Below, piece by piece: positions 8,112 to 16,152 of a stretch of DNA of 29,169 nt (the first letter of the stretch is position 1; the number at the start of each line of letters is the position of its first letter). The position numbers and the translations under genes are program-made. Source of the stretch: an uncultured bacterium (GTDB taxonomy: Bacteria > Actinomycetota > Coriobacteriia > Coriobacteriales > Coriobacteriaceae); assembly GCA_905215725.1 (NCBI GenBank), contig CAJMRD010000015.1:1-29169 (forward strand), in the 5' to 3' direction. The notes below the pieces were generated by a model. The model was not told the origin of the DNA. It did not search any database and worked only from the letters and a program-made list of their open reading frames with translations.

Positions 8112-9322
8112 TGGGTATCGCCGATCACATCAAGAACGGAATATCGCGTCGCGGCTTTGTACTCGGTGGGGCTGCCGCGGGCGCTGCCACGGTGCTTGCC
8201 GGATGCTCGAAAAAAACGGGCACTAGCGATGATGCCGCCGGCGAGCCGCAGGTTATCAAGGATGATTCCAAAATCATCTCGATTACGGATGAGTACGAGG
8301 CAGTCGACATCGATCTTGAGCCGGCGGCGTCATGGACGCTGCCTCTGGGTACGCTGCTGTACTACTGCGACGGCGATTACGCCGCGGCGATGATGGCGCC
8401 CGCATCGGCACTGCACGCCAACACACTCGGTGTGCTCAACCTGGGCGATGGCTCGCTTACCACATTAATCGAGGATCCTATCGAGGGCACGGGATATGCA
8501 TTCTACGATGTCCGTGCCGGCGACAGCGTATTCGCGTGGGTTGAGATGAACTTTGCCAATTCATCGTGGAAGCTCTACGGTCAAAATCTGTCGGGCGCTT
8601 CGCTCTCTGGCGACGTGGTTGAGCTCGATCGAGGTGGCAAGGACTATGATCCGCCGCTGTTTACGGCGTTCGGGTCATCAGTCATCTGGTATAAAATGCC
8701 CTCGGCAGGTGGCAATAAAACGAGTAGCGATTCGTTTTGCTATCGTCGCTCGCTTGATGAATCCAAGGCCGAGACAATTTGGAAATCGACGGGCCGCTTT
8801 GCATCGGCCCCGCGCGCGAGCGACGGCATTTTGACCATCTCGCCGCGTGTCCGCAACGACGAGGGCGTCTACTACGGCATAACGGCAATCGATTTGACCG
8901 ACGGCAACAACACCAAACGTGCCCAGCTAGTCCTTCCCTCGTCAGTCTCGCCTTTCGAGGCCGTATATATGGGCGATACCTTCGTGTTTTCTATCGAGGC
9001 GACCTATAGTGGCGTGGGCAGCCTGGGCAACATGGGCACGTATATCGGTAATGAGGGAGGGCCGTATCTCTTCCTGTCCCGTGAGCCGCTCGCATGTGCG
9101 GCTGGCAAGAAGAATAAATACCTTGTTAAGGTACAGGCGTCGCATTTCCTGATCGACACCTCTGCCAAGACCTATGGCTCGCTGCTGTCGCCCGACCGCG
9201 CTTTGGAGTATGGCGATTATCCGGCTACGGCGGGAAAATCGGACTCATTCCTTACGTACGCCACGGTGCGCAACAGCCAGGGTATACCAGAGACGGTCAC
9301 TGCACGCCTATTCTCTCTTTAA
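8111..9322 (+). CDS. Secreted lipoprotein with Tat-like signal, probable beta-propeller
   Basis: The N-terminus carries a twin-arginine motif (SRRGFVLGG, residues 13-21), a short Ala-rich hydrophobic segment and a lipobox (LAGC, Cys about 32). This predicts export by Tat or Sec and attachment to the outer face of the membrane. The rest (about 370 residues) is made of repeated short strand patterns with Asp/Gly turns (for example FYDVRAGDSVFAWVEMNF and GILTISPRVRNDEGVYYGI), suggesting a beta-propeller, but I see no catalytic motif. It overlaps the TSCPD gene by one base and has no ribosome site of its own. Function unknown; the fold is an inference from sequence pattern. Confidence 0.75.
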   Translation: MGIADHIKNGISRRGFVLGGAAAGAATVLAGCSKKTGTSDDAAGEPQVIKDDSKIISITDEYEAVDIDLEPAASWTLPLGTLLYYCDGDYAAAMMAPASALHANTLGVLNLGDGSLTTLIEDPIEGTGYAFYDVRAGDSVFAWVEMNFANSSWKLYGQNLSGASLSGDVVELDRGGKDYDPPLFTAFGSSVIWYKMPSAGGNKTSSDSFCYRRSLDESKAETIWKSTGRFASAPRASDGILTISPRVRNDEGVYYGITAIDLTDGNNTKRAQLVLPSSVSPFEAVYMGDTFVFSIEATYSGVGSLGNMGTYIGNEGGPYLFLSREPLACAAGKKNKYLVKVQASHFLIDTSAKTYGSLLSPDRALEYGDYPATAGKSDSFLTYATVRNSQGIPETVTARLFSL

Positions 9323-9381
9323 GCTTAGAGGGGTTAAAAAGGCGCCAACAGGGGAATAAACGCGTTGTAATTGTGAGTACC

Positions 9382-9420
9382 GCCCGCCGAGCTGCCGCGT
9401 CATAGCGGCATCCGGCGGGC
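9382..9420 (+). terminator. Two-step hairpin after the lipoprotein gene
   Basis: An outer 8-bp stem (9382-9389 with 9413-9420) encloses an inner 6-bp stem (9393-9398 with 9405-9410). It is strong but lacks a T-run. It separates the lipoprotein gene from the two-component operon. Confidence 0.45.
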
Positions 9421-9475
9421 TCAGGTGCGTTAAAATGGGCTTGTTCTTAGCTAATTGAGACAGGGGGGCCGTGTT

Positions 9476-10198
9476 ATGGCTTCAGATGCAAAAAAGATTC
9501 TGCTGGTCGAGGATGAGAAGGCAATCCGTGACGCCGTCGCTGCCTATCTCGAGCGCGAAGGCTACTGGGTTGTGGGCGTCGGCGATGGCCAGTCCGCGAT
9601 CGAGGAGTTCGAGAAGCATCAGTTCGACCTGGTCGTGCTCGACCTTATGCTCCCCAAGATCCCCGGCGAGCGCGTTTGCCGCACCATTCGCGATACCTCG
9701 GATGTCCCCATCATCATGCTGACGGCTAAGGGTGAGATCGAGGACCGTATTATCGGTCTTGAGCTCGGCGCCGACGACTATCTGATTAAGCCGTTCTCGC
9801 CGCGCGAGCTCGTCGCCCGCGTTCGCGCTCTGTTCCGCCGTGCCCATCAGGCCGACGAGCCCGCCGTCGAGGTACTCGACTTCGGCGATCTGGTCATCGA
9901 TATCTCGGGCCACAAGATCTTGGTCGAGGGCAAGGAAGTCGACCTGACGGCTTCCGAGTTCAAGCTGCTCACCACGCTTGCCCGCCATCCCGGCCGTGTG
10001 TATAACCGCATGGAGCTGGTCGAGAAAGTGCTCGGGTATGACTTTGAGGGCTATGAGCGCACCATCGATAGCCACGTGAAGAATCTTCGCGCCAAGCTGG
10101 GCGATGATCCCAAGAAGCCCAAGTGGCTCTACACCGTCCATGGTGTCGGCTATCGCTTCGAGGCTCCGGCCAAGACCGATAAGTCGGACGAGAAATAG
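9476..10198 (+). CDS. OmpR/PhoB-family response regulator
   Basis: This DNA-binding regulator is switched by phosphorylation. The receiver domain (about 5-120) has the acidic pocket (VEDEK, Glu12/Asp13), phospho-acceptor Asp56 in VVLDLMLP, the MLTAKG segment and the conserved Lys in YLIKPFSP. The winged-helix domain (about 135-232) has LTASEFKLLTTLARHPGRVYNR and the RTIDSHVKNLRAKLGDD recognition helix, ending YTVHGVGYRF. I placed the start at the ATG (9476), about 7 nt after an AGGGGGG site; an upstream in-frame TTG at 9455 would precede that site. The kinase gene starts 11 nt after its stop. The pair resembles envelope-stress or phosphate systems of the PhoP/PhoR type, but the signal cannot be read from sequence. 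Confidence 0.93.
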   Translation: MASDAKKILLVEDEKAIRDAVAAYLEREGYWVVGVGDGQSAIEEFEKHQFDLVVLDLMLPKIPGERVCRTIRDTSDVPIIMLTAKGEIEDRIIGLELGADDYLIKPFSPRELVARVRALFRRAHQADEPAVEVLDFGDLVIDISGHKILVEGKEVDLTASEFKLLTTLARHPGRVYNRMELVEKVLGYDFEGYERTIDSHVKNLRAKLGDDPKKPKWLYTVHGVGYRFEAPAKTDKSDEK

Positions 10199-10209
10199 GG
10201 AAATCACAT

Positions 10210-11775
10210 ATGACACCTGCGCGCTTTGAAATCGGACAAAAGCACAAGCAGGAGAGCGAGGCGGGTTCCAAGGCTAGTTGGAACACGCCTCGTTCTGATT
10301 CACGGCCAACGATGAGCTATCCCTCGCGCATGGCACTTGCTTTTGCTCTGACATCGCTCATGACGGTATTGGTGCTGGTGGGCGTTGTCTCTGTTGTGTG
10401 GGGCACGGTCTTTTCGGATTACACACGCTCCAATATCGTCGAAATCGCAAATTCCGCTGCCGAGAAGTTGGCAACCTCATATGAGGAAAACGGCTCTTGG
10501 ACCGCGGGAGAACTGCGCACGGTCGCAACGTCGAGTTTGGTTTCCGACGATCTGGGCATGCAGGTCGTCAATAAAAAGGGCGTGATCGTTTATGACGATT
10601 CCTGGCCCTCGGCAAGCGCCACCGCCGATGTACGCGAAAACCAGGCTACGACCGACGACACGAGCGGCAAGAGGGCATCGCATAGCCCGGTCTCGTCTGC
10701 TCCAACCGACTTCGATAGCGTTGCTAACGTCGAGATTGTAACGTCTTCCGGCGAGCATGTCGGACAGGTAAAGCTGTGGGCCATCGGCTCCGACGCTCTG
10801 CTCACCAAGGCGGACTCTGCGTTTAGGGAGAAGACCTTTAACGCCATGGCCCTCGCCGCGGTTGTTGCAATCTGCATTTCGGTCGTTATCGGATCGCTCG
10901 TGTCGCGCATGCTCACCAAACCGATTCATCGCATCACCAGTACCGCAAAGCAAATCCGTGACGGCGACCTGTCGGCTCGCACGGGACTGCGCGGTGATGA
11001 CGAGATCGATCAGCTGGGTGAGACCTTCGATGAGATGGCCACTTCGCTCGAGAAGGATATGAAACACGAGAAGCGCCTGACCTCAGACGTTGCACACGAG
11101 CTTCGCACGCCGCTTATGGCCATGCTCGCAACGGTCGAGGCCATGCAGGATGGCGTGTATCCCACCGACGATGAGCATTTGGAGACCGTTGCTTCCGAGA
11201 CGCGTCGCCTGGCTCGTCTGGTGCAGCAGATGCTCGACCTGTCGCGCATGGAAAACAGCACGGCTCCGCTCAACCTTGAGCCGGTGGACATGGTTCCTTT
11301 TGTGCGTTCCATCGTCAATGCCCAGGAGCGCCTGTTTGTCGACCGCGATCTGCGCCTGCGTTTTGCGGACGAGACCCAGGGTCACGACGATGTCGTCGAG
11401 GCCGATCCCGACATGATCACGCAATGTGTTATCAACCTCATGAGCAACGCCATGCGCTACACCCCCGAGGGCGGTTGGGTCGTGGTGTCGGTGCTCAGTG
11501 ACCGCAAGCACGTCAGCATTGCCGTTTCTGATACCGGCATCGGTATTGCCAAGGACGATCTGTCGCGCATCTTCGGGCGGTTTTGGCGCGCCGATGCCAG
11601 CCGCGCCCGCGAAGCTGGCGGCCTGGGCGTTGGCCTCGCCGTGACCAAGCAGATCGTCGAGCGTCACCATGGCTACATATCCGTGGAGTCGGAGCTTGGA
11701 AAGGGTACGACTTTTACAATTCATCTGCCCCGCGAGCACACGGCAGACGCGGCATCTACTACAATGGAGCACTAG
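10210..11775 (+). CDS. Membrane sensor histidine kinase (HAMP, HisKA, HATPase)
   Basis: It is the partner of the regulator just upstream (11-nt gap). After a 40-residue cytoplasmic lead come TM1 (about 41-66), an extracytoplasmic sensor region (about 67-208), TM2 (about 210-231), and a HAMP linker (about 232-285). The dimerisation box is SDVAHELRTPL with phospho-acceptor His296. The ATP domain has the N box (NLMSNAMRYTPEGG, about 409-422), G1 (DTGIGIAKDD) and G2 (GGLGVGLAV). All catalytic residues are present. The sensor region carries a Ser/Thr/Asp-rich low-complexity insert (about 131-168), which is unusual and probably flexible. The signal is unknown. Confidence 0.92.
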   Translation: MTPARFEIGQKHKQESEAGSKASWNTPRSDSRPTMSYPSRMALAFALTSLMTVLVLVGVVSVVWGTVFSDYTRSNIVEIANSAAEKLATSYEENGSWTAGELRTVATSSLVSDDLGMQVVNKKGVIVYDDSWPSASATADVRENQATTDDTSGKRASHSPVSSAPTDFDSVANVEIVTSSGEHVGQVKLWAIGSDALLTKADSAFREKTFNAMALAAVVAICISVVIGSLVSRMLTKPIHRITSTAKQIRDGDLSARTGLRGDDEIDQLGETFDEMATSLEKDMKHEKRLTSDVAHELRTPLMAMLATVEAMQDGVYPTDDEHLETVASETRRLARLVQQMLDLSRMENSTAPLNLEPVDMVPFVRSIVNAQERLFVDRDLRLRFADETQGHDDVVEADPDMITQCVINLMSNAMRYTPEGGWVVVSVLSDRKHVSIAVSDTGIGIAKDDLSRIFGRFWRADASRAREAGGLGVGLAVTKQIVERHHGYISVESELGKGTTFTIHLPREHTADAASTTMEH

Positions 11776-11833
11776 CTTTTCGCTATTCGGTGAAGGAGGG
11801 GCTGCGTCCCTGCCGCTCCGAGTTTGCGAAAAC

Positions 11834-11857
11834 ATGCGGGAAAGAACCCGCATTTCT
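11834..11857 (+). terminator. Hairpin between kinase gene and purC
   Basis: A 7-bp stem ATGCGGG/CCCGCAT around AAAGAA is followed by TTTCTG. It may end the two-component transcript or attenuate read-through into purC. Confidence 0.45.
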
Positions 11858-11884
11858 GTCGTATTTAGGTAAGGAGTGACTCAC

Positions 11885-12772
11885 GTGACAACGATGGAGC
11901 GTCGTCCGGATTCCCGTGGCAAGGTTCGTGATATTTACGATGCCGGTGAAAACCTGCTGATGGTCGCCACCGACCGCATTTCTGCGTTCGACTTCATTCT
12001 TCCCGACGAGATTCCGTTTAAGGGAGAGGTACTCAATCGCATCTCGGCATTCTGGTTCGATAAGTTTGCCGACATCGTCCCCAACCATCTCGTTTCCATC
12101 GACCCGGCGGATTTCCCCGAGGAGTTTGCTGAGTATCGTGACTACCTCGCTGGCCGCGCCATGCTGGTTAAGAAGGCCCAGACGATTCCTATCGAGTGCA
12201 TCGTCCGCGGCTATCTGACCGGTTCGGGCAAGAAGACCTACGACGAGAACGGCACCGTCTGCGGCATCCAGCTGCCTGAGGGCCTGACCGAGGCTTCCAA
12301 GCTTCCTGAGCCGCTGTTCACGCCGTCCACGAAGGCCGAGATCGGCGACCACGACGAGAACATCTCGTTCGAGCGTTGCTGCGAGATCGTGGGCGAGGAC
12401 ATCGCCACGCAGATTCGCGACCTTTCCCTCAAGATCTACAAGGCCGCTGCCGAGTACGCCGCGACCCGTGGCATCATCATTGCCGACACCAAGTTCGAGT
12501 TTGGTGTTATTGATGGCAAGGTCACGCTGATTGACGAGTGCCTCACGCCCGACTCCAGCCGTTTCTGGCCTGCTGCCAGCTACGAGGAGGGCAAGATCCA
12601 GCCTAGCTACGACAAGCAATTCGTCCGCAATTGGCTCAAGGCCAACTGGGATATGACGGGGGAGACCCCGCACCTGCCCGCCGAGGTCATCGATGGCACG
12701 TCCGAGCGTTATCGCGAGGCCTTCCAGATCATCACGGGCTCCCAGTTCACAAGCATGAAGGAGAACGCATAA
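11885..12772 (+). CDS. purC: SAICAR synthase (phosphoribosylaminoimidazole-succinocarboxamide synthase)
   Basis: It joins aspartate to CAIR with ATP to make SAICAR, the step before PurB in purine synthesis. Family motifs are RGKVRDIYDAGENLLMVATDRISAFD at the N-terminus (ATP site), PIECIVRGYLTGSGKKTY, and IADTKFEFG with LIDECLTPDSSRFW (substrate and metal site). About 295 residues fits the single-domain bacterial enzyme. I chose GTG at 11885: the AAGGAG site (11871-11876) is 8 nt upstream, whereas the in-frame GTG at 11876 overlaps it. A membrane-protein gene begins immediately after the stop. purB is in the same window but about 4 kb upstream, so the pathway is not one operon here. Confidence 0.95.
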   Translation: MTTMERRPDSRGKVRDIYDAGENLLMVATDRISAFDFILPDEIPFKGEVLNRISAFWFDKFADIVPNHLVSIDPADFPEEFAEYRDYLAGRAMLVKKAQTIPIECIVRGYLTGSGKKTYDENGTVCGIQLPEGLTEASKLPEPLFTPSTKAEIGDHDENISFERCCEIVGEDIATQIRDLSLKIYKAAAEYAATRGIIIADTKFEFGVIDGKVTLIDECLTPDSSRFWPAASYEEGKIQPSYDKQFVRNWLKANWDMTGETPHLPAEVIDGTSERYREAFQIITGSQFTSMKENA

Positions 12773-13348
12773 GTGAGTACCCGTAGCGCCACGAACAAGC
12801 GCACGCAATCCCACGAAGTTACCGGGGTTGCGCGCAAGTCTGCTGCATCTGCTAAGCCCGCCCGCCAAGCAGCGAGCTCCGTTCGCGTCGTGCCGGCTTC
12901 GTCTAAGGCACGCCGCAAAGAGCTCGAGAAGGGCGAGAACCTCGAGGGCCTCTCTAAAGAGGAGAAGCGCGCCCGCAAGGCTAAGCAGCGCGCCAAGGAG
13001 GACCGCATCTATACGGTGTCGAATATCCTCCTCAAGCAGGACGAGGACTACACCAAGCGCCGTCGCATCTGGTGGATTGTGCTCGCCATTGGCATGGTGC
13101 TCGTCGTGGCAATTTGGGCCTCGCTGTACTTCGCTCCCGCCGGCATGGTGTCCAGCCCCGTCCAGATGGTCGGTATTGTTTTGTCCTACGTCGTCATTCT
13201 GGGTGACTTTATCTACGACTTCGTTCGTATTCGTCCCCTGCGCAACATGTACCGCGCGCAGGCCGAGGGCATGTCCGAGAACAAGCTCAACGCTCTTATT
13301 GAGCGCGCGGCTGCCGAGGAGGACAAGAAGGACTCCAAGAAGAAGTAG
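12773..13348 (+). CDS. Lys/Arg-rich two-TM membrane protein
   Basis: The GTG start abuts the purC stop and uses an AAGGAG site within the end of purC, so translation is likely coupled. The first ~95 residues are strongly basic and polar, with a coiled-coil-like KEEKRARKAKQRAKEDR run. Two hydrophobic segments follow (about 100-122 WWIVLAIGMVLVVAIWASLYF, with an Ile in between the caps, and about 130-150), then an amphipathic Lys/Glu tail ending KKDSKKK. It fits a conserved actinobacterial membrane protein of unknown function. A strong terminator follows. Confidence 0.7.
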   Translation: MSTRSATNKRTQSHEVTGVARKSAASAKPARQAASSVRVVPASSKARRKELEKGENLEGLSKEEKRARKAKQRAKEDRIYTVSNILLKQDEDYTKRRRIWWIVLAIGMVLVVAIWASLYFAPAGMVSSPVQMVGIVLSYVVILGDFIYDFVRIRPLRNMYRAQAEGMSENKLNALIERAAAEEDKKDSKKK

Positions 13349-13378
13349 CGTTTGCATACATACTTATCGCTAAGATAT

Positions 13379-13409
13379 AAGGCGCGTCGTTTTTGCGGCG
13401 CGCCTTTTT
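13379..13409 (+). terminator. Terminator of the purC operon
   Basis: AAGGCGCG (13379-13386) pairs with CGCGCCTT (13399-13406), followed directly by a T-run. Confidence 0.85.
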
Positions 13410-13437
13410 ACTGTTCTATAGATAGATGGAGTGGCAC

Positions 13438-14718
13438 ATGATTCGAGCTGCCCTGACGGTCGAAGAGGCTCTGGAGGGCATGAAGGCCCTGGAGCCCAAG
13501 ATTAAAAACTACGCGCGCCTGGTCGTCCGCAAGGGCGTAAACGTCAAGCCCGGCCAGGAGGTCGTCGTTCAGTCTCCGGTCGAGTGCGCGCCGTTTGCGC
13601 GCGTGGTGGTCGCGGAGGCCTATGCTGCCGGCGCCGGCCACGTGACGGTCATTTGGGCCGATGATGCCGTGACGAGGCTCACGTACGAGCATGTCGAGAA
13701 AAGCTATTTTGAGCAGACGCCCGAGTGGAAGCGCATGCAGCTGGATTCCTTGGCCCAGGATGGTGCCTGCTTTGTCTTTATCGAGGGTGCGGATCCTGCG
13801 GCCCTCAAGGGCATCGATCCCGCTAAGCCCGCTGCAGCTTCTAAGGCAAGGAACACGCAGTGCAAAGTTTTCCGCCGTGGACTGGATTACAACATCAATC
13901 CGTGGTGCATCGCCGGCGCTCCGGTCGTGGCTTGGGCGCGCGAGGTGTTCCCGGAAGACGCCGATGAGGTTGCAATCTATAAGCTGTGGAATGCGATTCT
14001 GCACACCGCTCGCGCCGATGGCCAGGACCCAGAGAGCGACTGGGAACTCCATGACGCCGCATTCGAAAAGAACCTGCGTTTCCTGAACGACAATCGTTTC
14101 GACCGCCTGCATTACACCGCGGCAAATGGAACCGATCTGACGATTGGCATGACGAAGGGTCACGAGTGGGCCGGCGGCAAGGGCAAGACGCCCGATGGGC
14201 ACCCCTTCTTCCCCAACATTCCCACCGAGGAAGTCTTCACTTCGCCCGATCGCATGCGCGCCGACGGTATCGTGTACTCGGCCATGCCGCTCATCCACCA
14301 CGGCAATAAGGTCGACAATTTTTGGATTAAGTTCGAGGGAGGCCGCGTGGTGGACTACGACGCCCGCGTGGGCAAGGCAACGCTCGCAAGTATCATCGAT
14401 ACTGACGAGGGCGCTGCTCACCTGGGAGAGGTCGCGCTCATTTCCAAGAACACGCCGATTCGCGAAAGTGGTGTTCTGTTCTACGATACGCTCTATGACG
14501 AGAACGCCAGCTGCCATCTCGCGCTAGGTGTCGGTTTCCCCGAATGCATCGAGGGTGGGTATGACATGTCCAAGGAGGAGCTCCTGGAGCATGGTGTTAA
14601 TGTCTCGAGCACGCACGTCGATTTTATGATCGGCACGGACGACATCGATATTACGGGCATTACGCCTGATGGACGTGAAGTTGTGATTTTCCAGAACGGC
14701 CAATGGAGTTGGGAATAG
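13438..14718 (+). CDS. M29-family aminopeptidase (PepS/AmpS-like)
   Basis: This metal-dependent cytosolic enzyme should remove N-terminal residues from peptides. The 426-residue protein matches M29 throughout: an N-terminal domain with VKPGQEVVVQSP and GAGHVTVIWADD, and a C-terminal catalytic domain with TKGHEWAGGKGKT, FFPNIPTEEVFTSPDR (metal-ligand Glu), GNKVDNFWIKFEGGRVVD, HLGEVAL, and ENASCHLALG (metal-binding His). It ends with HVDFMIGTDDIDITGIT, as is normal. I placed the start at 13438 because GGAG lies 7 nt upstream; the in-frame ATG at 13426 has no ribosome site. It is a single gene; the last few codons overlap the promoter of the following tRNA. Confidence 0.93.
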   Translation: MIRAALTVEEALEGMKALEPKIKNYARLVVRKGVNVKPGQEVVVQSPVECAPFARVVVAEAYAAGAGHVTVIWADDAVTRLTYEHVEKSYFEQTPEWKRMQLDSLAQDGACFVFIEGADPAALKGIDPAKPAAASKARNTQCKVFRRGLDYNINPWCIAGAPVVAWAREVFPEDADEVAIYKLWNAILHTARADGQDPESDWELHDAAFEKNLRFLNDNRFDRLHYTAANGTDLTIGMTKGHEWAGGKGKTPDGHPFFPNIPTEEVFTSPDRMRADGIVYSAMPLIHHGNKVDNFWIKFEGGRVVDYDARVGKATLASIIDTDEGAAHLGEVALISKNTPIRESGVLFYDTLYDENASCHLALGVGFPECIEGGYDMSKEELLEHGVNVSSTHVDFMIGTDDIDITGITPDGREVVIFQNGQWSWE

Positions 14719-14737
14719 TCCCAGACCGTGGTACAAT
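14709..14737 (+). promoter_or_regulatory. Promoter of tRNA-Lys
   Basis: TTGGGA (14709-14714) and TACAAT (14732-14737) have a 17-nt spacer and lie 9 nt before the tRNA. The -35 box lies within the end of the aminopeptidase gene. Confidence 0.65.
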
Positions 14738-14746
14738 GCCACCCGC

Positions 14747-14822
14747 GGGCCGTTAGCTCAGCTGGCAGAGCAGGGGACTTTTAATCCCAAGGTCCAGGGT
14801 TCGAACCCCTGACGGCCCACCA
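14747..14822 (+). tRNA. tRNA-Lys (anticodon TTT)
   Basis: The acceptor GGGCCGT pairs with ACGGCCC. The D arm is GCTC/GAGC, and the anticodon loop CTTTTAA gives anticodon TTT on a GGGGA/TCCCA stem with one end mismatch. The T arm is CAGGG/CCCTG with TTCGAAC, and CCA is encoded. Its 3' end is the target of the duplications downstream. Confidence 0.95.
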
Positions 14823-14868
14823 TAGAAAAGAAAGCGATCGACTCCGGTTGGTCGCTTTTTTGTTGCCG
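14817..14868 (+). repeat. 52-bp direct repeat, left copy (tRNA-Lys CCA end plus terminator)
   Basis: It contains the last six bases of tRNA-Lys, the terminator and TGTTGCCG. It matches 16101-16152 at 50 of 52 positions (my count). Together the copies bracket a 1.28-kb segment with the TraX-like gene, as expected for an insertion that duplicated its target. Confidence 0.85.
14831..14862 (+). terminator. Terminator of tRNA-Lys
   Basis: AAGCGATC pairs with GGTCGCTT (one G-T pair) and is followed by six T. The same terminator is duplicated at about 16115-16146. Confidence 0.8.
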
Positions 14869-14998
14869 CGACATGGGTTCGAACCCGTCGGGGCGCGGAG
14901 CTGAGTAAACGCGTGAGCGTTTGCCAGCGCAGCGCGCAAGGCGAGAAAGCGCCGCAGCGGCCGCCTGCGAAGCAGGCTGAACCCCTGACGGCCCACCC
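14869..14998. repeat. tRNA-Lys tail mosaic
   Basis: It begins with a T-arm-like palindrome (GGGTTCGAACCC, about 14875-14886), then a stem of the AAACGC/GCGTTT type (about 14908-14921) and a GC-rich stretch. Next is a 6-bp hairpin with a GAA loop (14963-14977, core GCGAAGC), and finally a 19-nt copy of the tRNA-Lys 3' end (14979-14997). The order of parts is the same as behind tRNA-Gly. Confidence 0.7.
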
Positions 14999-15015
14999 AA
15001 AGAAAGGGAAACGAA

Positions 15016-15813
15016 ATGAAAACAGATAGATACGGAATTAGCGGCAGCACATTAAAGATAATAGCGGCCATTTCGATGGTTCTCGATCATGTAAGCAGGA
15101 TCGTCCTGACCAATGGAATCATGACTCACGCATCGTACAATCAGATATCAGACGAGCAGTGGGCGATTCTAAGCGAGGCTTCGGATGTGCTTCATGTTCT
15201 TGGCAGAATTGCATTTCCCTTATTTTGCTTTTTGATAGTTGAGGGATTTTTGCATACTCATGACATAAAGAAGTACCTGCGAAATATGCTTGTCTTCGCA
15301 ATCATTGCGGAGCCCATATACGATTTCGTTCAAACCGGGCAACTATTTGACCTTCGGCAACAAAATGTTATGTGTGAGCTCCTGCTTTCCTTGGTCTTTT
15401 TGATTATTCTGGAAAAGATACAAAGTCTTTCAAAATGGAAGAGGCACATCGCAGAAATTGCTCTGATTGTTTTGACAGCACTGGCAGCTGAATACACTAA
15501 ACTAGATGGCGGCGTGTATGGCATTCTGCTTGTGGCTGCATTCTATTTATTCCACGACAGCAAGGCCAAGATGTTCTTTGCTGCAGTATGCGCAGTGCTC
15601 CTTTCGTCATGCCATATAGTTGGCGGCGGATTTGAGTTTGCTACAGCCAATGTATTTAATCCTGATGTTGCTGCCGCGGTCGTTTCGTTGCTGCTTATCA
15701 ATCTTTATAATGGCAAGCGAGGGCTGAAGCTGAAATACTTCTTCTACGTTTTCTATCCGGCACATCTTGCTCTGCTTTATGGTGTCTCACTTATTGTTTT
15801 GAACTGTCTTTAA
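15016..15813 (+). CDS. TraX-family polytopic membrane protein
   Basis: The 265-residue product resembles TraX, the family of the F-pilin N-acetyltransferase and many chromosomal relatives of unknown substrate. Motifs are LKIIAAISMVLDHV near the start, GRIAFPLFCFLIVEGF, KKYLRNMLVFAIIAEPIYDF, and FFYVFYPAHLALLYG at the end. About seven to eight hydrophobic segments are present. An AAAGGGAAACGA ribosome site precedes the ATG. The codons are less GC-rich than the neighbouring Collinsella-type genes, and the gene sits between duplicated tRNA-Lys ends, so I infer recent gain. No conjugation genes or integrase accompany it. Confidence 0.82.
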   Translation: MKTDRYGISGSTLKIIAAISMVLDHVSRIVLTNGIMTHASYNQISDEQWAILSEASDVLHVLGRIAFPLFCFLIVEGFLHTHDIKKYLRNMLVFAIIAEPIYDFVQTGQLFDLRQQNVMCELLLSLVFLIILEKIQSLSKWKRHIAEIALIVLTALAAEYTKLDGGVYGILLVAAFYLFHDSKAKMFFAAVCAVLLSSCHIVGGGFEFATANVFNPDVAAAVVSLLLINLYNGKRGLKLKYFFYVFYPAHLALLYGVSLIVLNCL

Positions 15814-16100
15814 TAACTCTCAAACAAGTCTCCGAAAGCAGAAACAAACTGACCCTAAGACTGCTTGTGAATTTCCGGAAGACCTGAGAGATGCGAGGAT
15901 AGACAACGAGGGCTGCAGAAAGATGCTTCTCAGTTCTCTGGCGGATCGCACGTATCTGTATGAGGATCACTTCCGCACACTCATTAATAGCAGTGATAAA
16001 CACGGCAGATCCTCAAAACATGGGACTGCGGAGGTCGAACGATGCTTCGACAGCATGAATGGCAGCGAGAAAGTGAGTTCGGAAACATCCTTTGGATGCT
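15814..16100. other. Non-coding or decayed segment behind the TraX gene
   Basis: One plus-strand frame stays open for about 100 codons through 15840-16135 (includes LADRTYLYEDHFRTLIN) but has no good start or ribosome site and matches nothing I know. It may be the remains of the element's other gene, or chance. It ends exactly at the right 52-bp repeat. Confidence 0.4.
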
Positions 16101-16152
16101 CCACCATAGAACAGAAAGCGATCGACTCCGGTTGATCGCTTTTTTGTTGCCG
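16101..16152 (+). repeat. 52-bp direct repeat, right copy
   Basis: It is nearly identical to 14817-14868, including the terminator stem and six-T run. It is followed again by a T-arm-like palindrome (ACGGGTTCGAACCCGT, about 16158-16173). Confidence 0.85.

Noticed and set aside
11783..13357. A 524-residue minus-strand open frame
   Set aside because: It is antisense to purC and its neighbour, with repetitive Leu/Val/Asp composition typical of a shadow frame.
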